This document shows, one piece after another, positions 1-7,390 of a stretch of DNA of 9,824 nucleotides (position 1 is the stretch's first letter; every line of letters starts with the position of its first letter). The translations under genes were made by a program, and so were the position numbers. The notes beneath the pieces are model-generated. The model ran no database searches, was not told the origin of the DNA, and saw only the letters and a list, made by a program, of their open reading frames with translations. Origin of the DNA: Verrucomicrobiota bacterium (GTDB lineage Bacteria > Verrucomicrobiota > Verrucomicrobiia > Verrucomicrobiales > DEV007); NCBI GenBank assembly GCA_020630835.1, contig JAHDIL010000039.1:1-9824 (forward strand), in the 5' to 3' direction.

Positions 1-33
1 CAATCCGTCCCACCTTCACCGCTTAAACGAATT

Positions 34-966
34 ATGGAGAATGTTATCATCATCGGAACCGGCTGCGCAGGCTGGACATCGGCTATTTATCTGGGGCGGG
101 CTAACCTAAACCCTCTCGTCCTAGCTGGAGACCAGCCAGGTGGCCAACTAACTACCACCACAGAGGTCGAGAACTTCCCAGGCTTCCCAGAGGGAGTCAT
201 GGGACCGGATCTGATGATGCGGATGCAACAGCAGGCTGAGAAATTCGGCACTCGCGTGGAGTATGACCTTGTTGCCCGTGTCCAGAAACAGGACGACGGG
301 AGCTTCCAGGTGACTACACAGGGCGGTAAGGACTACGCGGCAAAGGCAATCATCATCGCCACAGGAGCCAGCCCGCGCTATCTCAACATCGACAACGAGA
401 AGGAACTGATCGGTAAAGGTGTGACCTCCTGCGCCACCTGCGACGGGGCTTTCTATCCTGATGTTCCCGTTTGTGTCGTAGGCGGAGGGGACTCCGCTTG
501 CGAGGAGGCGACCTTCCTCACCCGCTTCGCTAGTAAAGTCTACCTCATCCACCGACGCGAACAACTGCGCGCCTCTCAGATCATGGCCGAACGCGCCATT
601 AACAACGAGAAAGTCGAGCCGGTTTGGAACTCCGAAATCACCGAATACCTCACTGACGCCGACGGTATGGTCCGAGCCGTAACGCTGAAAAACAATCAAT
701 CTGGTGAAGAGAGCGAGCTGGAAGTAAAATGCGTATTCGTCGCTATCGGGCATGACCCCAACACTCAATTCCTAAGCGATTCAGGAGTCGAGCTGGACGA
801 GGACGGATATGTGAAACAAGGCAACCACACGACCATGACCAACATCGAAGGAATTTTCGCCGCTGGCGATGTCTCCGACCACATCTACCGCCAGGCGATC
901 ACCGCCGCTGGCAATGGATGCCAAGCAGCACTCGATGCTGAGCGCTTTCTTGCCGAGCAGGAGTAA
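34..966 (+). CDS. trxB: Thioredoxin reductase (NADPH, FAD)
   Basis: Cytoplasmic flavoenzyme that moves electrons from NADPH through FAD and a redox disulfide to thioredoxin. The 310-residue length is normal for the low-molecular-weight bacterial type. Visible landmarks: an N-terminal FAD dinucleotide fold with GTGCAG at residues 8-13, the redox-active CATC at 133-136 followed by DG, a second nucleotide fold with VGGGDSA around 149-155, HRREQLR at 173-179 that typically reads the NADPH 2'-phosphate, and the closing FAD motif GIFAAGDV at 273-280. The frame is open to the left edge, but the ATG at 34 places MENVIIIGTG where family members begin, so I keep it. No clear Shine-Dalgarno sequence precedes it. 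The first glycine motif has Cys11 where most family members have Pro. It converges on the peptidase gene. Function is near certain. Confidence 0.97.
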   Translation: MENVIIIGTGCAGWTSAIYLGRANLNPLVLAGDQPGGQLTTTTEVENFPGFPEGVMGPDLMMRMQQQAEKFGTRVEYDLVARVQKQDDGSFQVTTQGGKDYAAKAIIIATGASPRYLNIDNEKELIGKGVTSCATCDGAFYPDVPVCVVGGGDSACEEATFLTRFASKVYLIHRREQLRASQIMAERAINNEKVEPVWNSEITEYLTDADGMVRAVTLKNNQSGEESELEVKCVFVAIGHDPNTQFLSDSGVELDEDGYVKQGNHTTMTNIEGIFAAGDVSDHIYRQAITAAGNGCQAALDAERFLAEQE

Positions 967-993
967 TCCCTCGCGTTAGCTCCTTCGCCGCGC

Positions 994-1042
994 CCCGCCC
1001 TTCTTTCTAGGAAAGGCCGGGTGAGAGGCGATCCTCTTTCAC
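994..1042. terminator. Possible bidirectional hairpin region between convergent genes
   Basis: Two adjacent imperfect inverted repeats fill the space between the stop of trxB and the stop of the convergent peptidase gene. The first pairs 994-1002 with 1013-1021 (CCCG-C-CCTT against AAGG-C-CGGG, one C-C mismatch, 10-nt loop). The second pairs 1021-1028 with 1033-1042 (GTGAGAGG against CCTC-TT-TCAC, two bulged bases, 4-nt loop) and runs into the peptidase stop codon. Neither is followed by a T-run on either strand, so a classical intrinsic terminator is not shown. The position between convergent genes makes a role in ending transcription plausible. Confidence 0.35.
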
Positions 1043-3621
1043 GGGAGGCTCGCCAGTGCGCTCAAAGCCGGCTCGTAGGTCGGCACTAGAGCGATGGCAT
1101 CCAACAGATGCCGCTTTGCCTCCTTCATCTGATCCCCACGTTTGAGATCAAAAAGCTGGAAATGGATAAGATGCGCGCGCATAGCCCCCTGATCTATGGC
1201 CTTCTCAAAATCAGAGATAGCTTGCGGCTTTTGCCCAATAGCAGCGTGAGCTCGACCACGAGCAACCAGCACCTGCGCAAGGCCAGGCCGAACGGCAAAA
1301 CTATCGTTCGCCAAGGTCAAAACTCCCTGCCAGTTTTCGGCTTTCTTCCTCTGTTCGATCAGCTCCTGAAACGCTTCGACAGCAACATGCGAACGCGAAG
1401 CTAGATCCCCCAAAACAGCAAGTTTATCATCCTCGCGACCCAGTTCATCTAAGGCAGTAGACTTCATACGGTAGGCATTTCCTCGCTGCACAAATTCAGG
1501 TAGCAGATCGATCAATCGATCGGCATCAACAAGCGCATCCTCCCAGCGTCGCTCCCGCATAGACTTCTGCAGCCGAAAGCGCCGCACTTCCCAATGGTTG
1601 GGACGCCTCTCCAAAAAAGTATCTACGCTCGCTATATCAGTAGGATCTACCGATGCCGGCCACTCAGACCAGTCCACCTCCGAGCCATAGGCTTTCGCTT
1701 TCGCGCGCGCCTCTTTCTGAAAGGCCTTATTCCAACTCTTGAGGTCGATGCCTACCTCGCTCTTCAGAGCCTCCGCTACCGATCCCCCCTCACCGAGAGC
1801 GAGCAGAATTTTGCGCATTCCTTCCCGCCCATGATCCTTGATTAGCTTTTCGACCACTAACTTAGACTGGAAATAGGCAAAGCCAATGTCGCTGCCGGAT
1901 TCCGCCTCGAAAAAAGCCCGGCTCATTTCCTCTACCGGATAGAGTTTGCCATTGGTGATCCTCTTTCGAAATTCCGGCTGCATCTGGAATCCCCACCGTT
2001 CATCCCTCGCCGTTTCCTCCATCACAGATATTCCCTCACTCAGCCATCTCGGCATACGATAGCGCGTCAGCGCTAGCGTGACCGTGTGAAAGTATTCGTG
2101 CCACAAGGTCGCCTCCCAGTTTGTATGTTTTGACGTTAGGTTTCCAGGGCTATTCATCGTGATGCTGGGACCGAAACACACACCTAAATAACCCTGACCA
2201 CCAAGACTCCCAAAGGTCCGCACCGCAAAATCCTGCTGCTCTGGGTAGAACTCGATCAGTGTCGGCACATCAGGTCGGAACCCATAGTGCTCCAGAGCAA
2301 AAGCCTGCGCTTGACCAAGTAGCTCTATGGCGCGCTCCCCATAAAGCTCAGCTTCCTCCCTAGGCAGGAGCAGGATAAAGTCTCCCTTTTCCACTCTCGC
2401 ATATTCGCCTATTCGTTCCTGCAGACGCAGGAGGTTGTAGGCCTGCACATGGTAGGGGTTGGCATCTGCCACAGCAGCAGCCAGCGGCCAAGCTTTCTCC
2501 ATCTGCCCAAGACGCAGAAAATCGAGCGCTAGCTGCAACTGTGCTGGAGCATAATCATCCCAAATCTTTAACGCTTCCTGCTGACACTCCGCTCCGAGAT
2601 AATGACGATAAGTCAGCGTTAGGATCCGCCCCATGCGATGCAGAGCTTTAGGGTGAGGCAGAGGCAGGGCCTCTCTCGCCTTTTGCCGAAGAGACCCGAA
2701 CCGACTACTGTCACCATCACGCAACTCCGCAAGAACGGCTTGTAAGGCAAGCGCCTCCGGATGATTCGGGTTGATGCGCTCGACGAACTTCAGCTCCTTC
2801 TCCGCCTCATCGTAAGCCTCCCTCTGGAGATGAAGCTCAGCCTGTAGGAGCCTAGGGCCGACCGCCTCCCGCGCATCTTTGATCAGCGCTTTCAGCGATT
2901 CTGCGGCTCGCCCGCGATCACTGGATAAGATCGCCTCAATAAGAGAAAGTCGTGCCTCCGTATGATAGGGATCAAAGGATAGCGCGTCGGCAAAAGCTTC
3001 CGCAGCCAGCTGAAAGTCATCTTTCCTCATAGCCAGCTGTCCGATAGCCATGTGCGCAGTGACTAAGCCACGCGTGCTCGCAGGGTTCTCGGTCTCCGCG
3101 ATCTCTGTGGCCGGACGATAGTAGCGGGAGAGCACATCTTCGGCATCTGCCCCCAGGCGCAAAGCCGCCTGGCCCAGAACCGTGAGCGTAGCCGATGTTT
3201 TCGGTTCCTCCATGGCGGTTTTAGCCGCATCATTAAGCCGCACAGTTAGAGCCGCTGCCCTTTGCCTATCGCCCAGCTCCAGCAGAAAGTCCTGCACACT
3301 TAGCAAGGCCGCTAGCGACAGATCCTCACGCTCAGAGATCAGCTGGAGCTTATTGAGTGCCTCCGGATAGCGCCCCCATTTGGCATCTACCCGAGCCTCA
3401 TAGACATCCCACTGCCAAGCCTTCTGTCCACGCCGCTTGGCTTCACTGATGACAGATTTAGCATACTTGATCCTACCATCCCTCAGCCACTGCTCCACTT
3501 GGGGGATCTGATCCTCGTCGAAGAAACGATCATAATCCGCCTGCGCATGAAGGCGAGCCCCCCAAAAAGCTGAAGTGCCTACACCCACGAAAAGCAGAAA
3601 CCGCGCACAAAACCCCATCAC
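1039..3621 (-). CDS. Exported TPR protein with MA-family (gluzincin) metallopeptidase domain
   Basis: Predicted zinc peptidase of unknown substrate, outside the cytoplasmic membrane. Residues 1-28 form a signal peptide: a basic residue at 7, a hydrophobic stretch at 8-20, and a likely cut after AQA at 26-28. About 30-410 is helical with TPR-like repeats (for example AAEAFADALSFDPYHTEA near 205-225). The catalytic domain spans about 425-650: HEYFH at 508-512 gives two zinc ligands and the catalytic Glu509, and WLSEG gives Glu529 as the expected third ligand, the spacing of peptidase_MA-like gluzincins. A second TPR-like block fills about 675-858. An in-frame TGA lies just upstream; the start is GTG at 3621 or ATG one codon later at 3618, and neither has a good ribosome site. 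It lies 244 bp downstream of the dehydrogenase gene on the same strand and probably has its own promoter. The fold and metal site are secure; the biological role is not known. Confidence 0.88.
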   Translation of the reverse strand: MMGFCARFLLFVGVGTSAFWGARLHAQADYDRFFDEDQIPQVEQWLRDGRIKYAKSVISEAKRRGQKAWQWDVYEARVDAKWGRYPEALNKLQLISEREDLSLAALLSVQDFLLELGDRQRAAALTVRLNDAAKTAMEEPKTSATLTVLGQAALRLGADAEDVLSRYYRPATEIAETENPASTRGLVTAHMAIGQLAMRKDDFQLAAEAFADALSFDPYHTEARLSLIEAILSSDRGRAAESLKALIKDAREAVGPRLLQAELHLQREAYDEAEKELKFVERINPNHPEALALQAVLAELRDGDSSRFGSLRQKAREALPLPHPKALHRMGRILTLTYRHYLGAECQQEALKIWDDYAPAQLQLALDFLRLGQMEKAWPLAAAVADANPYHVQAYNLLRLQERIGEYARVEKGDFILLLPREEAELYGERAIELLGQAQAFALEHYGFRPDVPTLIEFYPEQQDFAVRTFGSLGGQGYLGVCFGPSITMNSPGNLTSKHTNWEATLWHEYFHTVTLALTRYRMPRWLSEGISVMEETARDERWGFQMQPEFRKRITNGKLYPVEEMSRAFFEAESGSDIGFAYFQSKLVVEKLIKDHGREGMRKILLALGEGGSVAEALKSEVGIDLKSWNKAFQKEARAKAKAYGSEVDWSEWPASVDPTDIASVDTFLERRPNHWEVRRFRLQKSMRERRWEDALVDADRLIDLLPEFVQRGNAYRMKSTALDELGREDDKLAVLGDLASRSHVAVEAFQELIEQRKKAENWQGVLTLANDSFAVRPGLAQVLVARGRAHAAIGQKPQAISDFEKAIDQGAMRAHLIHFQLFDLKRGDQMKEAKRHLLDAIALVPTYEPALSALASLP

Positions 3622-3865
3622 TCAAGACTGTAAACACAAGCCGGACTTCTCGCCATGAGATTACTATCCCCTATTGCTGCCAAACAAGACCGAAAACTGT
3701 TTTCGCATTATCAGTTCACCCTTCTTTCCAGCTATACTCTCGGATTCCATCTACCCCATCCTAACCTTTTTTCTTCTACCCGCAGATCTCCCAAGCCTGG
3801 CTCAGGAACCACTCGACAGTTCAAAGAAAGACAAGGAGAAGCGCCCGAGCCCCGCCTTTAGAGCC
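3622..3865. other. Purine-biased intergenic spacer between dehydrogenase and peptidase genes
   Basis: No convincing gene is present. On the minus strand, which is the coding strand of both neighbours, about 3710-3790 is strongly purine-rich, including a GAAGAAAAAAGG run. The spacer also holds the 15-bp dyad and an unsupported 28-codon reading frame (3750-3664, minus). I found no hairpin plus T-run to end the dehydrogenase transcript. Plus-strand reading frames here are low-complexity, run into the antisense of the dehydrogenase, and show no family motif. Confidence 0.5.
3691..3705. promoter_or_regulatory. Perfect 15-bp dyad, candidate operator upstream of the peptidase gene
   Basis: CGAAAAC-T-GTTTTCG is a perfect 7-bp inverted repeat around one central base, about 70 bp upstream of the peptidase start. 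On the minus strand a GATAAT hexamer (3712-3707) sits one base before it, so a start site used by that hexamer would fall inside the dyad, as in many repressor operators. No good -35 hexamer is visible at 16-18 bp. It resembles no operator I can name with confidence. A 1-nt loop cannot form a normal hairpin, so a protein site is more likely than an RNA structure. Confidence 0.35.
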
Positions 3866-5581
3866 CTACAAATCGCCCTTCTTCATCTCCGTCACAGCAA
3901 AGTCAGCCGCCCTCGCCGTCAGTGCCATAAAGGTGAGGCTTGGGTTTACACAAGAGACCGAGGTCATACACGCCCCATCGGTAAGGAAAACATTCTTGGC
4001 AGCGTGAACCTGATTTTGACCATTGCAGACTGAAGTCTCAGGGTCACGCCCCATACGCGCCGTGCCCATCTCATGAATCGCTGTGCCAGGAAAAGAATCC
4101 CCATCAAAGGTTCTCACATTCTTGAGCCCTGCGGATTCAAGCATTTCAGCCGCGTCGTTTTTCATCGCTTCGCGCATCTTCTTCTCATTCTCACGGAACT
4201 CCGCATCAAACGCCACCACCGGGATACCCCACTTATCTAAATTATCCCGATCCAGCCACATTCTATTCTCATGATACGGCAGCGTTTCACCGAATCCCCC
4301 AATTCCCATGGACCAAGGGCCGGGCTCAGTAACAGCATTTTTGAATTCCTCTCCGAAACTTAGCTCCGCTACACTCTGACGCCAATTGCCACGCAATCCC
4401 CCGCCCTGATAGCCGAACCCTCGGAGAAAGTCCCTCTTGTCTTCACCTACATTGGCAAATCGCGGGATATAAATTCCATTTGGACGGTGCCCGTAAATAT
4501 AGCGATCCTCTCCCCCCTCCCATGTGCCGCGAGCACCAGCTCGGAAGTGGTGATCCATCAGATTATGCCCCAGCTCACCCGAATCATTACCAAAGCCATT
4601 GGGAAAGCGATCCGAGATCGAGTTCAGCAGAATCGCCGCCGTGCCCACCGTGCTCGCACAAACAAAAACGATCTTGGCGAAGTATTCTCTCTCCTCATTC
4701 GTTTGAGAGTCGATGACACTCACCCCACTTGCCCTCTGCTTATCCTTATCAAAGAGGAGTTCTCGCACGATCGAATCTGGGCGCAGCGTTAGGTTCCCCG
4801 TAGCGCTAGCCGCTGGGAGTGTCGCTGATTGCGTGCTAAAATAGGCCCCGAAAGGGCAACCCCACTGACAGCGATTACGATGCTGACACTTCCCGCGTCC
4901 CACCCCCATCTGCTCCTCCTTGGCAGCAGAGAGGTTGGCGACACGTCCGATAGTCATGTGACGCCCAGGGTAATTTTTCTCGATGCGCTTACGCACTTCT
5001 TTCTCGACAAAAGTCATCTCCATCGGTGGCAGAAACTCACTGTCAGGCAGATGTGGCAGCCCCAGCGCCTCACCAGAGATCCCTGCAAACTTCTCCACGT
5101 AGGAATACCACGGGGCGATGTCCTTGTAGCGAATCGGCCAGTCGACGCCGTATCCGTCTTTTGCGTTAGCCTCGAAATCGAGATCACTGAAGCGGTAACA
5201 CTGACGTCCCCACATGATTGATTTCCCCCCGACGATATCAGGCCGATACCAATCGAAGCGCTTTTTCTCGACATACATCGAATCTTGGTCACGGAACCAA
5301 TAGTCCGCCGTCATCTCATTGTAAGGATAGTCCCGGGCCAATTTTGGCGAACGCTCTCGCTGCTCGACAGTGAGCTTCCCGTTATAGTTAAACTCCCAAG
5401 GGTCCTTCATCGCAGCCTCATAATCCGTGATATGATTAAGCATGCGTCCTCGCTCCAGCATCAGGACTTTCAGACCTTTTTCCGTGAGTTCTTTAGCGGC
5501 ATAACCGCCAGAGACACCAGAGCCGATGACGATGGCGTCGTAAGTGTGATCTTTCTGGGCGGTAGTGTTTAGATTTGCCAT
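3866..5581 (-). CDS. GMC-family FAD-dependent dehydrogenase with Fe-S-type Cys motif
   Basis: Predicted large subunit of a periplasmic sugar or polyol dehydrogenase that oxidises an alcohol or hemiacetal with FAD; the substrate cannot be read from sequence. The FAD fold starts at residue 14 (GSGVSGG at 20-26, acidic Glu43 ending the second strand). GGKSIMWGR and GVDWPI are GMC landmarks. The C-terminal domain carries His503 in HEMGTARMG and Asn546 in CVNPSLT, matching the catalytic His/Asn pair of this superfamily. Cys232, Cys238 and Cys242, followed by P, make C-x5-C-x3-C, the spacing I associate with the [3Fe-4S] ligands of bacterial FAD-glucose dehydrogenase. There is no signal peptide, which fits export by riding on the Tat-signalled partner encoded 69 bp upstream. 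ATG at 5581 has no Shine-Dalgarno site. Length 571 is normal. Family is near certain; membership of the gluconate, fructose or glucose dehydrogenase subgroup is likely. Confidence 0.93.
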   Translation of the reverse strand: MANLNTTAQKDHTYDAIVIGSGVSGGYAAKELTEKGLKVLMLERGRMLNHITDYEAAMKDPWEFNYNGKLTVEQRERSPKLARDYPYNEMTADYWFRDQDSMYVEKKRFDWYRPDIVGGKSIMWGRQCYRFSDLDFEANAKDGYGVDWPIRYKDIAPWYSYVEKFAGISGEALGLPHLPDSEFLPPMEMTFVEKEVRKRIEKNYPGRHMTIGRVANLSAAKEEQMGVGRGKCQHRNRCQWGCPFGAYFSTQSATLPAASATGNLTLRPDSIVRELLFDKDKQRASGVSVIDSQTNEEREYFAKIVFVCASTVGTAAILLNSISDRFPNGFGNDSGELGHNLMDHHFRAGARGTWEGGEDRYIYGHRPNGIYIPRFANVGEDKRDFLRGFGYQGGGLRGNWRQSVAELSFGEEFKNAVTEPGPWSMGIGGFGETLPYHENRMWLDRDNLDKWGIPVVAFDAEFRENEKKMREAMKNDAAEMLESAGLKNVRTFDGDSFPGTAIHEMGTARMGRDPETSVCNGQNQVHAAKNVFLTDGACMTSVSCVNPSLTFMALTARAADFAVTEMKKGDL

Positions 5582-5650
5582 GGTATAAGAGGACTAGGTG
5601 AGCGGCGAACGAATTAGAGGTTGAAGAGCTAGAATGTCTTAGATCGGGGA

Positions 5651-6190
5651 TCAGCGAGAATTCATAATTATGCCCTGACCTTTCTCATAGGGCACATCCC
5701 CCTCGAAACGGCCGGGAATCGGCATATAACGCAAGTTTTGCGTGCACCCAAGTTCAGAGGTGAAATAGCCGATTTGGGTGAAATTCTTGAACTGTTTAAA
5801 ATACCCGCGATCCTGTTCGGCTGTTGTTTTGATAATCTCGATCTGCTCAGGTCGGCTTATGGCAACAAAGGCCTTTTGATAGGCGGCCTTACTGCGCTGA
5901 TCAATGCGCTCCAAACCGGCATAAAACTTTTTCTGGGGTTCGAGAGTATGGCAATCACGCATCAATCGGATGATAAATTCATGAGCGCCCGCCTCTTTAG
6001 CACCAACCGTGTCCGTTTGCGGGATGATCACGTCGGCTACCTCCGCCAAAAGCTGGCTCATCGCCTTCGTCACCGTGACACTGGCACCCGTGTTTGTGAC
6101 CTCTCCCAGTAGAGCTGAAGTGACCTGCGTAGAAAGAGTCCCCCCAACAAGAAAAGAAGCACGCTGAATAAGTTCGCGACGTTTCATCAT
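5651..6190 (-). CDS. Gluconate 2-dehydrogenase subunit 3 family protein (Tat-signal small subunit)
   Basis: Small partner of GMC dehydrogenases, thought to help fold the flavoprotein and take it through the Tat pathway. Residues 3-11 read KRRELIQRA, a twin-arginine signal lacking the strict consensus, followed by a weakly hydrophobic stretch to about 28. Family landmarks are ADVIIPQTDTVGAKEAG at 52-68, a Phe/Tyr-rich middle (GYFKQFKNFTQIGYF) and PIPGRFEGDVPYEKG at 157-171. The 179 residues are at the short end for the family. Two ATGs stand in tandem (6190 and 6187); GAGA lies a few bases before the first. It is the first gene of the pair with the dehydrogenase, 69 bp apart. There is no cytochrome c motif (CxxCH) here or next door, so the electron acceptor is not encoded alongside. 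A substrate of gluconate should not be assumed from the family name. Confidence 0.9.
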   Translation of the reverse strand: MMKRRELIQRASFLVGGTLSTQVTSALLGEVTNTGASVTVTKAMSQLLAEVADVIIPQTDTVGAKEAGAHEFIIRLMRDCHTLEPQKKFYAGLERIDQRSKAAYQKAFVAISRPEQIEIIKTTAEQDRGYFKQFKNFTQIGYFTSELGCTQNLRYMPIPGRFEGDVPYEKGQGIIMNSR

Positions 6191-6373
6191 AAATTCTCAT
6201 AATAAGATAAAAGCCCCTCCACGTCTAGATACAACTCCCGCAGAAAACGCCATCGATACTGCTCATCACTGGGGCAGCCCGCCGCATGACATCAGGAACG
6301 GCTATGGAAAAGAGAGATTCGCCCCGAAAAGCGCCACTCTGCCGTGAGGTAGGGTTCCTTAGATTCCCCCGCT
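6191..6373. other. Intergenic region between phosphatase and dehydrogenase operons
   Basis: This 183-bp spacer separates two minus-strand gene groups. The end near the small-subunit gene contains the promoter candidate at 6199-6227. I found no coding frame, no strong hairpin with a T-run to close the phosphatase transcript, and no repeats. Read-through from the upstream group therefore cannot be excluded. Confidence 0.5.
6199..6227 (-). promoter_or_regulatory. Candidate sigma-70 promoter for the dehydrogenase pair
   Basis: On the minus strand TAGACG (6227-6222; 4 of 6 matches to TTGACA) and TATTAT (6204-6199; 5 of 6 matches to TATAAT) are 17 bp apart. Transcription would start within a few bases of the ATG at 6190, giving a leaderless or very short-leader mRNA. 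This fits the weak ribosome site but is unproven; a chance match in an A/T-rich patch is possible. Confidence 0.35.
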
Positions 6374-7390
6374 TTATTCGACCTCATCGGCACTAGGAAA
6401 CTGACGGACTAGCTCTCCGTCAACATTCAGCAGCTGGAACCTAGCTCTCCGCCGCTGAACATCCCAGTCCACCATGCCGAAGTTTCGACTCCCAAAACGC
6501 TCGGCTACTCGCCAGCGATTCGGCTCGTCTTTACGACCACCGCCGGCATTCGTGAGGCCGCTGGTGGTTAGCTCGGTGAGCTCGCGCCCACTCGGCATGA
6601 CAAGCTGCGAGATCTCTCCCATATGCCGATCTCCACTGAGCAAGACCGTTACCACTCTCTCGCCAGCATCATCCAGCATACGGAGCAATCGCTGGCGCTC
6701 CTCAGGGAAACGCGACCAGCCCTCCCACTGATGATCCTCAGGGATAACCTGAATACTTGAGACAACAATGCGCAGGTCCACCTGACGCTGCAATTTTCGC
6801 TGCAGCCAGGCCCACTGGGACGCCCCCAGGATGGTGGCCTCGGGCCCGAGACTTAAGCCATATTTCCCATGGCGCGCCCGCTCTGGCAATGGGGTCAATG
6901 GGGATCGAAAATAACGGGTATCTAGTAATAAGAGCTGAAGCGTCTGCCCCGCAGGAAGTGCCTGCAACACTTCTCGATAGATTCCCGGCCGCTGTCGGCT
7001 GGGCTCGTCGGCGGGGGTTTCAAAGAATCGGTGAAACTCCTCCTCGGCCATAACTCTAGCCGAAAATTCGCGACCCCCGTCGTTTTTCCCGTAGTCGTGA
7101 TCATCCCAAACCCCAAAGATCGGAACGACTCCACGAAGTCTATCAAATGCCGAAATAGCCGCCAGTTTATCATAGGCCTGTCGCATCTCCTGCCGATCTT
7201 CTGTATCAGCATAGACATTATCACCGAGGAATAAAAACATGTCAGGTTTAGCGGCAATGATAGCAGGCCAAATAATCTGATTTCTATTCTGATTAGCGCA
7301 TGATCCTGCAGCTATACGAAAGAGAGCATCATCCCTGCGAACGACTCCGATGGCGATGACAGACAGGGCGAGAAAAAGGCAAGCTCTCAT
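6374..7390 (-). CDS. PhoD-like metallophosphatase (alkaline phosphatase D family)
   Basis: Predicted exported phosphomonoesterase or phosphodiesterase of the calcineurin-like PhoD group. An N-terminal hydrophobic stretch (residues 3-17) suggests export or membrane anchoring, but no clean AxA cleavage site follows. Ordered landmarks: AAGSCANQ at 27-34, GDNVYAD at 56-62, WDDHDYGKND at 95-104, LLLLDTRYFRSPL in the middle, SSIQVIPEDHQWEGW at 211-225, SGDRHMGE at 252-259 and ELTTSGLTN just after. These include the Asp, Asn and His metal ligands of the fold. At 338 residues it is a compact form lacking the separate N-terminal PhoD_N domain. Its ATG overlaps the stop of the upstream methyltransferase gene in an ATGA, implying translational coupling. 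No PHO-box-like repeat is visible. Substrate is unknown; the family is secure. Confidence 0.92.
   Translation of the reverse strand: MRACLFLALSVIAIGVVRRDDALFRIAAGSCANQNRNQIIWPAIIAAKPDMFLFLGDNVYADTEDRQEMRQAYDKLAAISAFDRLRGVVPIFGVWDDHDYGKNDGGREFSARVMAEEEFHRFFETPADEPSRQRPGIYREVLQALPAGQTLQLLLLDTRYFRSPLTPLPERARHGKYGLSLGPEATILGASQWAWLQRKLQRQVDLRIVVSSIQVIPEDHQWEGWSRFPEERQRLLRMLDDAGERVVTVLLSGDRHMGEISQLVMPSGRELTELTTSGLTNAGGGRKDEPNRWRVAERFGSRNFGMVDWDVQRRRARFQLLNVDGELVRQFPSADEVE

Noticed and set aside
148..768. Long minus-strand frame opposite trxB
   Set aside because: Every part lies antisense to conserved TrxB motifs and the translation shows no recognisable domain.
3655..4033. Two overlapping plus-strand reading frames in and beyond the dehydrogenase-peptidase spacer
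   Set aside because: The translations are rich in Ser, Pro and Leu without family motifs, have no ribosome site, and the longer one continues into the antisense of the well-supported dehydrogenase gene.
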